Positions 1-9,972 of a stretch of DNA of 64,000 nt are shown one piece after another. The stretch spans positions 1,673,501 through 1,737,500 of the forward strand of contig NC_064035.1 in assembly GCF_932526225.1 (NCBI RefSeq), in the 5' to 3' direction. The notes beneath the pieces are model-generated. The model worked only from the letters and a program-made list of their open reading frames with translations. It made no database searches and was not told where the DNA came from. Origin of the DNA: Nematostella vectensis. Its lineage: Eukaryota > Cnidaria > Anthozoa > Actiniaria > Edwardsiidae. The position numbers and the translations under genes were made by a program. How positions within the stretch are numbered: position 1 is the first letter of the stretch; the number at the start of each line of letters is the position of its first letter.

Positions 1-1460
1 CTCCACTTTCTACTCCGTCTCCGCTCCCTTGTCCCTCTTTTGCTTCCATCTCCGTCACTGCTTCAAGTTCAATTTTTAGAATAAGGAAATATGCATAACT
101 TTACATAGAAAAGCCCAACAGCAAGACTAGTTTTATCAGCGAAGAGATGTCACAGAGAAATCCAACATTTTTTCAAACAAATTTTGGAAATTCGACAATT
201 TTCAAAACAAAAAAGGCACCCTTTAGGCAACATTTTTTTTCCCACCGGACAGCTTGTGAAAAGGCTTGTTTGTGTACTTACACCCCACAGTGAGAGCGGA
301 TCTAGCATTAATTCTCTATAAGAAAAAGCGGAAACACATATGACGCGCCTGGGGCGATTTTGGCGGGAACAAACAACGCGCGCGGTACCAGCAAAGCATA
401 CCCGCTCTCCAGGGGGTGGACATAACACACAGATACAATCTAATGTGTTTGTTTTAAATGGAGTCTTCACTTCACTTAACACGAGATGAATAATGCAAAC
501 ATAGCATATATCTCTTCACGGCCACTTACTTTTCATACTTGTTATCTTGTTTAATTAATTAAATGTGTTTGGAGTGAATGAGATATCAAGCATTGCGATC
601 GGTTGCACAATCAAGAAAATTAGTCCTTCATCTTAATTTGCTTTATTGTTATCGATCATTATCTCAAGCACTGGGTTATTCAAGTGATAATGATAATAAT
701 AGTTATGACAGCGGTAATATTAATTTCCTTCTGCGAAGTTACTTTGCTCTTATTGTGTGCTACTAGTTATTTTACCAGTTTTCTGTTCCTCTTTTAAAAC
801 TTTCGTGCGCTGAGTTCCCATCGCCTGAGGCATACATCAAGCTCCCAAGCAAGGCTATGCATTGGTTTTATTTCCTTATTTTCATTATCAGGTAAAATTA
901 GCCCCTACAATCCAGGTGCTAGTCGTCTCTAGCGTGGATGAGTGCACAACGGGTGCTTGAACAAAAGGTACATCTGCTATCAATGGCCTTACCTCCCATC
1001 ATCGCTCAACCTGATGATCGCTTGACACGTGTTTAGTGGAGAGATTATATATGGATTATCTAAGATAAACTTTGTTGACTGCCCATAGTGATAACTAAGC
1101 GGCAAAAGCCGCTTAAATACGACCCTAATCTCCGACCAGGAAACTACAACATCAGTACCTTAGAGTACAGAACTTATAATACAAATTTGATTGATTTTCC
1201 ATGTAGAAAAATGTGTACTGCACGCTAGCTTGTTTAAGTCGTTGCATCATAGTGTGTAAGGAATGCTTGATGTTGTACAGTGTGTTTGATTAGTATTTTT
1301 GTGTGTTTGGTCGACAAAGACAACGCCGGAAACGTGATTGCATTTTAAACAGGAAAGAACTCTTAAAATTCGACAGTATCTAATTGGCATTGCAGAAGTT
1401 CTAGTCTAATAACTGCGAGGCTGAGTATATCATTTCAAACAACATGCCACACCAACTTAA
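1..1460. other. Intergenic stretch, no gene recognised
   Basis: No ORF here has recognisable protein similarity, and no tandem array or transposon end was seen. The only notable point is a GC-richer patch around 340-400 with an E2F-like site (listed separately), which could belong to a promoter of a gene lying outside the window. AT-rich sequence with short homopolymers fills the rest. Confidence 0.5.
358..369 (+). promoter_or_regulatory. E2F-like site TTTTGGCGGGAA
   Basis: The 12-mer TTTTGGCGGGAA matches the E2F/DP consensus (TTTSGCGC / TTTTGGCGGGAA). It sits in a local GC-rich, CpG-containing patch (CGCGCGCGG just downstream). No transcript start can be assigned, so a promoter role is inference only. 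Confidence 0.25.
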
Positions 1461-1466
1461 TTTATT
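1461..1466 (-). terminator. Possible poly(A) signal of the bHLH gene
   Basis: AATAAA on the minus strand, about 230 nt past the bHLH stop codon. It is the first canonical hexamer seen downstream. Position is plausible for a short 3' UTR; there is no transcript evidence. Confidence 0.3.
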
Positions 1467-1697
1467 GTTTTCTTTTTATCTCTTAGCTACGTATATACCA
1501 CAATAAAAAGATTATGCTTTGTTTGTTGTGCATTAGAGAGGTAGTATCACTTTCTGTGTAAAGTGCAGAACGCAGCAAGAGGCTTTGAATCTAAAGTTGC
1601 TTAGGCGGTGTCCCGTGGGGCATCTCACTGCGCAGTATATATTTCATGAATGGCGACCTCAAGTGTCCCCAGAGAGCGCTCCTTTACACATTGGATA

Positions 1698-2225
1698 TTA
1701 TTTAAGCCACGCGCTATCTGTAAAGTCTAAGCAATCCTTTAATAGCTCCCGACAGTTTTCTTCTTCCTCTGTCTGCGAGCCAGCGCTAGAGTCGCTAGCA
1801 AAGTCTTGCTGCTCTTGAGCAAACATACATGAACTACTTGTGGTGGAGTTTTCCGAGCTAGTTAACAAGTCGTTACCGTCTAAATACTCCGCACATAATT
1901 GACCATTGCTGATATTAATACCTTGGCCATCGTCCGATTGGAGGATCTCAAATAAATCGGAAATGTAGCGAATTGCTAGTCTCAACGTTTGTATCTTTGA
2001 AAGTTTCTTGTCTTTGGCGACTACCGTTTGGGGTAGATGGTATCGCAAGTGCAGCAGTGCGTCGCTTATGCTCCGCATGCGATTTCTCTCGCGGGCGTTC
2101 GCAGTCTGTCGCTGTTTGCTGAGTCCTGTGAGTCGAGGCCTGCGCCTTCGCCGGCGCTTTTTTCTCGAGTTCGCCTTAATCTCCCCTTCCACAAGACTGC
2201 CACTATTCAGATTATGATCAACCAT
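1698..2225 (-). CDS. bHLH transcription factor, group A
   Basis: Intronless 175-aa ORF. A basic run (residues 21-29, Lys/Arg only, likely nuclear localisation signal) leads into a complete basic helix-loop-helix domain at about 38-96. The basic region reads RQTANARERNRMR, with the E-box-contacting Glu at residue 46. Helix 1 ends at LRYHLP, a short loop follows, and helix 2 contains LSKIQTLRLAIRYI. The ANxRERxRM basic region and TLRLAIxYI helix 2 are typical of group A (Atonal/Twist/Mesp-Mesogenin-like) factors, which bind CANNTG as dimers. The C-terminal half is Ser/Glu-rich and ends in an acidic/aromatic segment (CLDFTDSAWLK) that could be an activation motif. The Met at 2225 is chosen because it is the first in the frame and leaves the full domain. 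Subfamily not settled: Mesp/mesogenin-like, PTF1-like and neurogenin-like are all possible. A phylogeny of the 58-residue domain would decide. Confidence 0.9.
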   Translation of the reverse strand: MVDHNLNSGSLVEGEIKANSRKKRRRRRRPRLTGLSKQRQTANARERNRMRSISDALLHLRYHLPQTVVAKDKKLSKIQTLRLAIRYISDLFEILQSDDGQGINISNGQLCAEYLDGNDLLTSSENSTTSSSCMFAQEQQDFASDSSAGSQTEEEENCRELLKDCLDFTDSAWLK

Positions 2226-3510
2226 CCCGATAAATTAGAGAACTCTTGATCAATCTTCAAGTGTAACAAAATGTTGTCGAGACGAGATAGTGCGCTTTGC
2301 TCCTCCCACTGGATTTATGTTCGCTTAGGGTCTCCCGTGAAAGTAATCTCCCTACATTAGACTGCGCCACCTCGGACACACTACTGTGAACAAAGCTAAC
2401 TTCATCAATCAATAGCCTCCACAGCTTAACATGATGATATCAATGAACTGACAATAAACCAATCACCAAGCTAGAAACACAATAGATTCGCCAATCGATC
2501 AACTAAAAGCACCCTTACAATGTTGTGTCACAAATATTTACTTTTTAAATTATCCTTGAGATCCCCCATCTGACAAGATGTTCATTTACAGTTTTCACCT
2601 GTCGAGTGGCCGACTTCGCGAATCACCTACATCTCTTTTTCAAGTGCTTATTTCACGCATTTCACAGTTTTATGCCTTGTGGCTCTAATGAGTATCTAAT
2701 TAGGTGATTTTCAGATTGGACGAAATCGCTCGAAGGCAATAGCGATTAAAAAGCAACGAATGCTGCATCGTGTAGACCAAAAGGCTATTGTAATTGGAAA
2801 ACAAAGTAAACCAACGATAATCCATTAAGGAGCTGTCACTTAATTCGGTCTCACACTGCGTGCGGAGTTCTTTATAGCATTTCCTTTAGAAGCTTACACA
2901 CTGTTAGTGGAATTCAACTTCTAGATGCGCTAACAAAGTCAATCAGGAGTTTATCGCCACTCGTCTGCTAACTATCAAAACATCTCCCCCTTGGCAGCTT
3001 GCCCCAAATTAAAACGGCTTTGTTCAAGTGTTTGGCAACAGAAAAATACAAACAACCGAAAAACAAACAGAAAAAAAGCAAAAAACGGCAAACAAATCAG
3101 GAAAAACAAGCAAGCTAGGATACTAATAAACAAACGCTCGAGTAAGCAAGCATACAAATCATACATCGCTATACATAGGTAAATCTGACGGCCCAAATCA
3201 TTTATTGACAAATTTTACATTGAAATAAAATCAATTGATAAAAAACACAGTTAACGGATTAGGATTACGTAAGTCTTTATAATACTTGATGGGCTAAACG
3301 ATGTTCTTAGGAAGCAGTCAGTACTCAGGCGGTGTTATATTTTTAGGGGGGAGGTGGTTGAAGATCTTTACTTTTCAATAAGGCACCAACACGATCGAAG
3401 TTGATGGATTTAGCTTTTCTTTTTCTGGAGAGGGGCTTAATTCTTTGTCACCTTTTGAAGGAGGGTCGCCATTTGTGTGGTTTAGATTAGGGGAGAGTCT
3501 AAATTTTGTT
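2226..3510. other. Intergenic region upstream of the bHLH gene
   Basis: Contains the presumptive promoter and upstream region of the bHLH gene. No TATA box or coding exon was recognised. Between about 3040 and 3120 there is an A-rich, low-complexity stretch with runs of AAACAAAC-type sequence. Short ORFs here have no recognisable similarity. Confidence 0.4.
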
Positions 3511-3855
3511 GAACCATAGAAACACAGGGAGACCAATCAGAACGTCAGGGAACTAGGCTTACCACAGGGAGCCCAATCAAAGCGTCAGGGAACTAGGCTT
3601 AGGAAGAACGCAGCGGCCTTAACCACCACAGGGAGTCTAATCAAAACGTCAGGGAACTAGGCTTAGGAAGAACGTATCGCCTTAACCACCACAGGGAGCC
3701 CAATCAAAACGTCAGGGAATTAGGCTTAGGAAGAACGTATCGCCTTAACCACCACAGGGAGCCCAATCAAATGTCCGGGAACTAGGCTTGGGAAGAACGT
3801 ATCGCCTTAACCGCCACAGGGAGCCCAATCAGAACGTCAAGTAACTAGGCTAAAC
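3511..3855. repeat. Minisatellite, ~63-bp unit, about 5 copies
   Basis: Tandem copies begin with ACCACAGGGAGCCCAATC and continue through CGTCAGGGAACTAGGCTTAGG. The first copies are shorter and the last has a point-mutated GTCCGGGAACT. The array starts immediately downstream of the UGT stop codon (3872), so it probably lies in the UGT 3' UTR or just past it. Confidence 0.85.
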
Positions 3856-3871
3856 CTTTGAACATTCGCAA

Positions 3872-6800
3872 TCACGCAGACTTTAATTTCTTGGGCGAAC
3901 ATGCTCTAGAAATCAGCTGCACCAGAGTTTTTATTAAAGCAATAAAAACGAGAATAACAGCCCCTATCACTGCCATCACATCCAGCATGTAGACTTGATA
4001 AAACGGCATAGCCAAAGACCGCGGTTTGAGGTGCGGTAGATGTCCTTGAGCCAGCACGTACTCTACAAAGTCAGCGGCTTCCTTGACTGGCTCACGTGGG
4101 CGACTCTTCATAGCGCGTGAGACCCGGGCTCCATTCGTTTTGTAACTGTTGAAAGAGACGTGGCAAATCGGCGAAGGGAAGAGATTTACGGTCAACTCGA
4201 CACCAACGAACTTGCCACCACCAATGGTGGCGAGCTGATCATTGATGGTGGCTGGTTGATATGTAACATTATACGATGAAATTGAAGTAGCTTCACAATA
4301 CACTGCATTGCTGTTGTTTTTCTACCAAAAAACGTCCTAATAATAGTCACAATAATGTGACTATTCTCAATCCGTTGGCTTGATTTTCAGCTCGTGGGAG
4401 AAAGATGTGTTGGCATTTTACCGCCTTAGCGTTTGGCCTGTTTCACAGATAATGGGGGTCCTGTGGAATTTGAGCGCGAAAGCGAGGCAATGGCCGGAGT
4501 TTGTTTACAGCCGTCTCACGTCTTTTGCATTTCTATTCTCAAAATTTCTCTTTTCAAAATCTCTATTTTCAAAGTCCCGTACTTAGTATGTTTAGCTTCA
4601 TGCTTTATCGTATAAAAAAGCTCAAATGCCTTATAAGCTACCAAAAACATCGCTTTCATTCTCATATTAGATACGCGGAAAAAGCCCCATGTTTTTCAGT
4701 GACTTCTGCTGAAATTAAAAATGGTCGCAGCGCAATGCATTATGGGTATAGTTTTCTCTCTTTTTTTCCCACGCACCTGTCATCGTTGATCACCTTGGTA
4801 ACGACCCTAACGAGCTCCTCTGCAGTGGCCGTGTTCACGCGGACAATCTCTCCCATGCCGGCGTTCTTCAGCAAGTTCGAATTATCAGGTTGATCCGCAA
4901 AGAATGGAGAGCAGACCACAGGGACCCCGTGATAAGCTGTCTCGGCCATTCCATTAGCTCCGCCGTGGTTGATAAACAGCTTGGTGTTGTTGTGCCCAAG
5001 GATGTCGTTCTGTGGCACCCATTCCACAAGCTTTACGTTATCACTTACCGACTTTGGGTAATTCCCTGTTGAAAGAGCACGTTCAGCGTTTCGGGGAAAT
5101 GATTTCTTATCAGGCATTATTCCCCCTCACTAGCGGTCTGTTGCTTTCAAATCTCTATTAGAATTTTTTTGTGTCTGATCCTTATCAAATGGCAATCTAG
5201 AGCGATGTTGTACTAGAATTGGTAGTTATTGTGTCGGTGATTCTTATACTGATTCACTTGCAGACTGCGGTCTAGCCAGTCAAGTTAGATACGATAATGG
5301 GTTGACCCGTAGGGGAAAGAGGTATTCTCACCTGGGTACACCCTCCAGATGATTTTGTGCGGCAACTGTGCGAATGCCTTGCTCATCATCTCTATCACTG
5401 CCGGGTCCAACGTGTTGATGGCAGTACCAAAAGATACAAGTATTACACCCTTTTCCCCAGACTCCCGCATAAAATGATCCAGCTCGGCCGGTAGAGGTTT
5501 AGAGGGACTGGGCATGAAAAAGCCTACCTCCTTCACATCTATTAAGGAAACAGATTTCAAAATTATAGGGACCGATAGACATACAGGGGCGGATCTAGAT
5601 CTATCTGCTGGGGGGGGGGGGGGGGTGGCTGACCCAATAGCAAAGGGAGAGGGGGGGGGGGGAGAAATACCTACATTAAATTTCTAGTTACTGCACACTG
5701 ATTTGGGTGCTTGCATTCCCAAGAAGGAAATGCTGTATCGACCTATGCCTTCCAAGAGCCCCAGCTCCATCAAATCTGTAGTGATACTTGGGAAGGGTGG
5801 GGGCGTGCATCTAAGGGGACAATTTGGATTAGGACACTTTCCCGAGGCAGCCCAGGAGGGGGGGGGGGCATAAACTCCTCCCCTTCTCCTAGATCCTATA
5901 ATGACATATCAACAGTGACAGAAAGAAAAACGGAGATATGTGGAGGGCATGTGGAGGGCATGCGGAGGGCATGTGGAGGGGCATGTGGAGGGGCATGTGG
6001 AGGGCATGTAGAGGGGCATGTGGAGGGGCATGTGGAGGGGCATGTGTAGGGGCATGTGTAGGGGCATGTGGAGGGGCATGTGGAGGGGCATGTGGAGGGG
6101 CATGTGAAGGGGCATGTGGAGGGGCATGTGGAGGGGCATGTGGAGGGGCATGTGGAGGGGCATGTGGAGGGGCATGTGGAGGGGCATGTGGAGGGGCATG
6201 TGGAGGGCATGTGGAGGGGCGTGTGGAGGGGCATGTGGAGGGGCGTGTGGAGGGGCATGTGGAGGGGCGTGTGGAGGGGCATGTGGAGGGGCATGTGGAG
6301 GGCATGTGGAGGGGCGTGTGGAGGGGCATGTGGAGGGCATGTGGAGGGGCATGTGGAGGGGCATGTGGAGGGCATGTGGAGGGGCATGTGGAGGGGCGTG
6401 TGGAGGGGCATGTGGAGGGGCATGTGGAGGGGCGTGTGGAGGGGCATGTGGAGGGCATGTGGAGGGGCATGTGGAGGGGCATGTGGAGGGCATGTGGAGG
6501 GGCATGTGGAGGGGCATGTGGAGGGGCATGTGGATGGCATGTGGAGGGGCATGTGGAGGGGCATGTGGAGGGCATGTGGAGGGGCATGTGGAGGGGCATG
6601 TGGAGGGGCATGTGGAGGGGCATGTGGAGGGGCATGTGGAGGGGCATGTGGAGGGGCATGTGGAGGGGCATGTGGATGGCATGTGGAGGGGCATGTGGAG
6701 GGCATGTGGAGGGGCATGTGAAGGGGCATGTGGAGGGCATGTGGAGGGCATGTGAAGGGGCATGTGGAGGGGCATGTGGAGGGGCATGTGGAGGGGCATG

Positions 6801-8591
6801 TGGAGGGGCATATGGAGGGGCATGTGGAGGGGCATGTGGAGGGGCATGTGGAGGGGCATGTGGAGGGGCATGTGGAGGGGTGCTACTCACATGGGGGTAG
6901 GGGCTTGGTGTGGACCAAGACGAAATCGGCGGCAAACAACAAGAGTTCGACGCTCATCAGACTTTCTCGAATTGTCTTACTCGGCTTAATTTTGTGCGAA
7001 GCCTTGAGCTCGTCATACATCGGATAAAAGAGAAAATTCCTAATAAAGGAACTGACGGTATAAAATGCTATATTCTTGAGCCGACCAAACACCCCCATAT
7101 CTGCAGTCAGTCCTGTTCCCATTTGCGGGACGTAAGACATAGGACTCGTGGGAATCCCGTACATCTCTGACACGGGCACCGAGAGGTCAGGTGACATGAT
7201 GACGTTAATGTGAGGGAGACTGAGCATGTCTGCTATTAGTGTCCCACATGGGTACAGCGAATCCCCGATTATCAGGTCAGCTGTTTGTAACACGGCCATC
7301 ACGCTTGGGTCGGTGAGTATAGAGTCACAGTAGTTAACTTGCATTTCAACCAGATTTCTCATCAAAGTAATGGGATTCTGCACCGGACTGCTAAGGTGAT
7401 CTCTTTTTTCTCCCCGCTCATTCATAAGAACAGACATTCTCTCGGTGTACTTGAACAGTCTAGAGTAAGGTTTTTCCTTGGCAAAAGTGGCTTCCTTTCC
7501 AACAGCGATCACAACCTGTTAGAGAAGAGGAAAAACTCTAACCACATTGCGTCACAGAAGACAAAGATACTAACTGAAAAGCGTAGATACGCAGCACTCT
7601 TGCATGGACCGCGAAGATAGGGAGCTGGGGGATTTTGACACGACAGACTTTTACTTACGTTCTTTCATAAGTATTCAGCCTCCCTTCAACGTGATACACG
7701 TTAACTGTGAAGTCCTTCTACCAAAACACGCGATAAGCAACCGTTATGGACTAACTACAGGTACCCCAAGCTCACTGTGTGTATGAATAAATTATAGTGG
7801 TTCACGTTCCGTGTGTCGTGGTTTAAAGTAAACATGTGGGATTGAAATAAGCCGTTCACTTTACTACGAAATGAAATCGTAAAAATCTCAAAAATGTCCT
7901 GACCTGACAGTGGAGTCTTAAGGTCTGGGTGAAGTTCCAAACCATTTGGGCCGGTTTTTCGAGAGTTACGTATTTTATAGAGTTTTACGAGTTACGTATT
8001 TTTTAGAGTTTTACGATTCTATTTCGTAGTAAAGTGAACGGCTCATTTCAATCCCATATGTTTACTGTAAACCATGAGACACACGTGAACGTGAACCACG
8101 TTCACGTTCAAAATTATGGAAATTTAGCTAGAATTTAGCCTAACAAACTGGGTTCCTCCTACCCTTGGTCTCTCGACATCGCGAAGCTAGCCAGCAATGT
8201 GAGTACCGTATGTATAAGGGGCCAATATATTATATATGACCAAAGTTTATCTAATACGGCCCTAGTAGCGTAGAAAAGCGTCATAGGCAAACTCTATGCA
8301 ACAACTCGTATGGTTGAGCAAATGAGAAAGACTGTCTGCAAAGATACTGTATTTACAAGATAAAGTAAAGTTGCACAAGGGGTACCAGTCGAAGCCGGAG
8401 TTTGTGTCTGTTGTGTGATTCAGTTATAACGCTAATTATACCTCATGCCCGCGGGCTCTCATTTCCAATGCCAGCTTCTCCAGGACGATGAAGTGACTGC
8501 GGCCAAACATACTGACCATTCCGATCTTTGCTCCGTTACTCATCGAGCTGTGCAAAGCTAGAGACAATAGCAGCAACATTACTCGCGCCAT
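3872..8591 (-). CDS. UDP-glucuronosyltransferase (multi-exon)
   Basis: A family-1 glycosyltransferase that transfers glucuronic acid (or another UDP-sugar) to small lipophilic acceptors at the ER membrane. Exons: 8442-8591, 7659-7717, 6891-7515, 5332-5538, 4777-5065, 3872-4145. Exon 1 starts MARVMLLLLSLALHSS, a signal peptide, and ends ..RARGHE. Exon 3 holds the acceptor-binding half. Exon 5 carries the UGT signature: WVPQNDILGH, then HGGANG, GVPVVCSPFF and DQPDN. The last exon has a membrane helix (MLDVMAVIGAVILVFIALIK) followed by a Lys-rich cytosolic tail, the usual UGT C-terminus. Exons 3 to 6 join with consistent phases (1, 1, 2) and GT-AG ends. The exon 2 to exon 3 junction is not phase-consistent as drawn (exon 2 ends in phase 2, exon 3 needs phase 0), so a small exon, an alternative acceptor or an indel is unresolved. 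A further short exon between 1 and 2 may also be missed. Summed length, about 535 codons, is normal for the family. Confidence 0.88.
5582..5665. mobile_element. Repeat end with CAGGGGCGGATC motif and poly-G runs
   Basis: ACAGGGGCGGATCTAG at about 5581-5596 closely resembles CAGGGGCGGATCCAGG at 60389-60404, which suggests two ends of one dispersed repeat family. Two long G runs (about 5611-5626 and 5653-5662) follow. The element boundary on the other side is not visible. It lies in UGT intron 3. Confidence 0.35.
5935..6880. repeat. 12-bp minisatellite filling UGT intron 3 (~78 copies)
   Basis: Unit GGGGCATGTGGA (minus strand CCCCTCCACATG), with 11-bp variants lacking one G and G/A variants (GCGTGTGGA, GCATATGGA, GCATGTGAA). 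Because most units are 12 bp, several frames stay open and give long spurious ORFs (HMPLHMP, GHVEGHV and similar). On the coding strand the array starts about 10 nt after the exon-3 splice donor. The exon end itself, GCCCCTACCCCCATG, resembles the unit. Confidence 0.97.
7797..8099. mobile_element. Foldback MITE with ~90-bp inverted arms
   Basis: The left arm (7797-about 7887) begins GTGGTTCACGTTCC and runs through TTCACTTTACTACGAAAT. The right arm (about 8003-8099) is its reverse complement with a few mismatches. Both arms contain GGGATTGAAAT and GCCGTTCACTTTACTACG. The central region has a short repeat of ACGAGTTACGTATTTT. No transposase ORF is present, so this is a non-autonomous palindromic element. 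It lies between UGT exons 1 and 2. Confidence 0.85.
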
Positions 8592-9550
8592 CTTGAAGAC
8601 TTGAGAAATCGAGGTGACCTTTGATCGTCAGTCTGTCAATGGGCCAACACAAACCTACTGATAAATACCCAATTCAATGCAAAAATTCTTATTGAAATTT
8701 CCATTGCGCACTTGAGACTTCATTACTGCTTTTGTACGAGTGTTCGCTCTGAAGACAATGCTGTTTCGCTTGGGTGAATATCCCTTCGCGGTTAATAAAC
8801 AGCAAAAGGCATAAAGCTCTTAAAAACTTACGAATTCCAACACAAAAGCATTTTTTTTTTCGCTCTTGTTTTGAAGTGCTAAAACTAAACCGGGAACCGC
8901 ACATATTCAGCAATTCTCGTTCCATTGCGCGCAGCCTCAGGGTTCGAGAAAAAAAGGGGAACCCGTATTAACGCTGCAAGTAGAAAGGGCTGCAACTCAG
9001 TCTATTTGCTGCTATCTTACTTTTATTTCCTGCAACTGTTTTTATTTGGTGCAACTCTTTCCACTCGAAGCATTTCGCTTATGGGCCACCGTACCATATA
9101 GCTAGGTTTCGAAAATACCTTCCAGGATGGTCACCACGGGTAGCGTTAACTCGTTCATCATACTCTTTTGTCGAAAACTCATTCTCCCGTGACGACCACA
9201 TTAACCGCAAATTTTAGATTTACCCCCTGGGGGGGGGGGGGGGGGGGGGGGGGCAGGGGGTAAAAGAAAGTGCACATTATAAAACTCAGACTTTTATGAA
9301 TATAACTGTTGTTTTTATTTAAAGTATTAATTGAAGAGAGGGAGAAAGAGGGGGGTGGGATCTATTTTCCCAATGGATTTACCGAGATGATCCAGATCTT
9401 TATTGGGATAAAGCAATGAACCATTCACAAGAGACTGTTTCCCTTCCCTTGTTCCCTCTCAAACCCCTGCCGTTTGTGTGTAATGTATTTGTGGTAGAGA
9501 AAGCACTTTATGTATATTCTTTATGCAATAATATTTATGGTGCCAAAGAC
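8592..9550. other. Intergenic stretch upstream of the UGT gene
   Basis: Holds the presumptive UGT promoter region. No exon was recognised. A run of about 25 G at 9230-9253 is followed by CAGGGGG and is a simple homopolymer tract. The rest is unremarkable. Confidence 0.5.
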
Positions 9551-9726
9551 GCAATTGCTCTATAGCATTCTTGGGAGCCCAGGGCGTAGAGGTCGAGATT
9601 GCTCTATAGCATTCTTCAGAGCCCAGGGCGTAGAGGTCGAGATTGCTCTATAGCATTCTTGGGAGCCCAGGGCGTAGAGGTCGAGATTGCTCTATAGCAT
9701 TCTTGGGAGCCCACGGCGTAGAGGTC
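9551..9726. repeat. Minisatellite, ~58-bp unit, 3 copies
   Basis: Three near-identical copies of a unit starting TTGCTCTATAGCATTCTT and continuing GAGCCCAGGGCGTAGAGG. It lies just beyond the DNAJC1 poly(A) signal, in the intergenic space between DNAJC1 and UGT. Confidence 0.9.
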
Positions 9727-9828
9727 AGCGTAACGAGGCGGAGGCCGCCGTGTTGACATCCAAGCCAAGACACTAAATGCGACACTTTTCGATATATACC
9801 CATTCCAGTTCAGCCGTGTTGAAACTCA

Positions 9829-9834
9829 TTTATT
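9829..9834 (-). terminator. DNAJC1: Probable poly(A) signal of DNAJC1
   Basis: AATAAA on the minus strand, about 140 nt past the DNAJC1 stop at 9973. It is the first canonical hexamer downstream of the stop. Confidence 0.5.
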
Positions 9835-9972
9835 GTTTTTTGTTTCCCTTTTCGCATTGCTGGAAGAGATATTCCGGTCGAAGTTACTGTCTCCGCTTGC
9901 TCGACTCCCGCCTCCATGAATAATAAATCCAAAATATCTGTTATATATATTAACTTTCTTAGAAGTCAGGTG

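Noticed and set aside
150-482. 110-aa minus-strand ORF
   Set aside because: No recognisable similarity, skewed composition and no supporting splice or start context.
5889-7027. Several ORFs such as HMPLHMP and GHVEGHV
   Set aside because: Translations of the 12-bp satellite in UGT intron 3; bounded by the true exon-3 donor.
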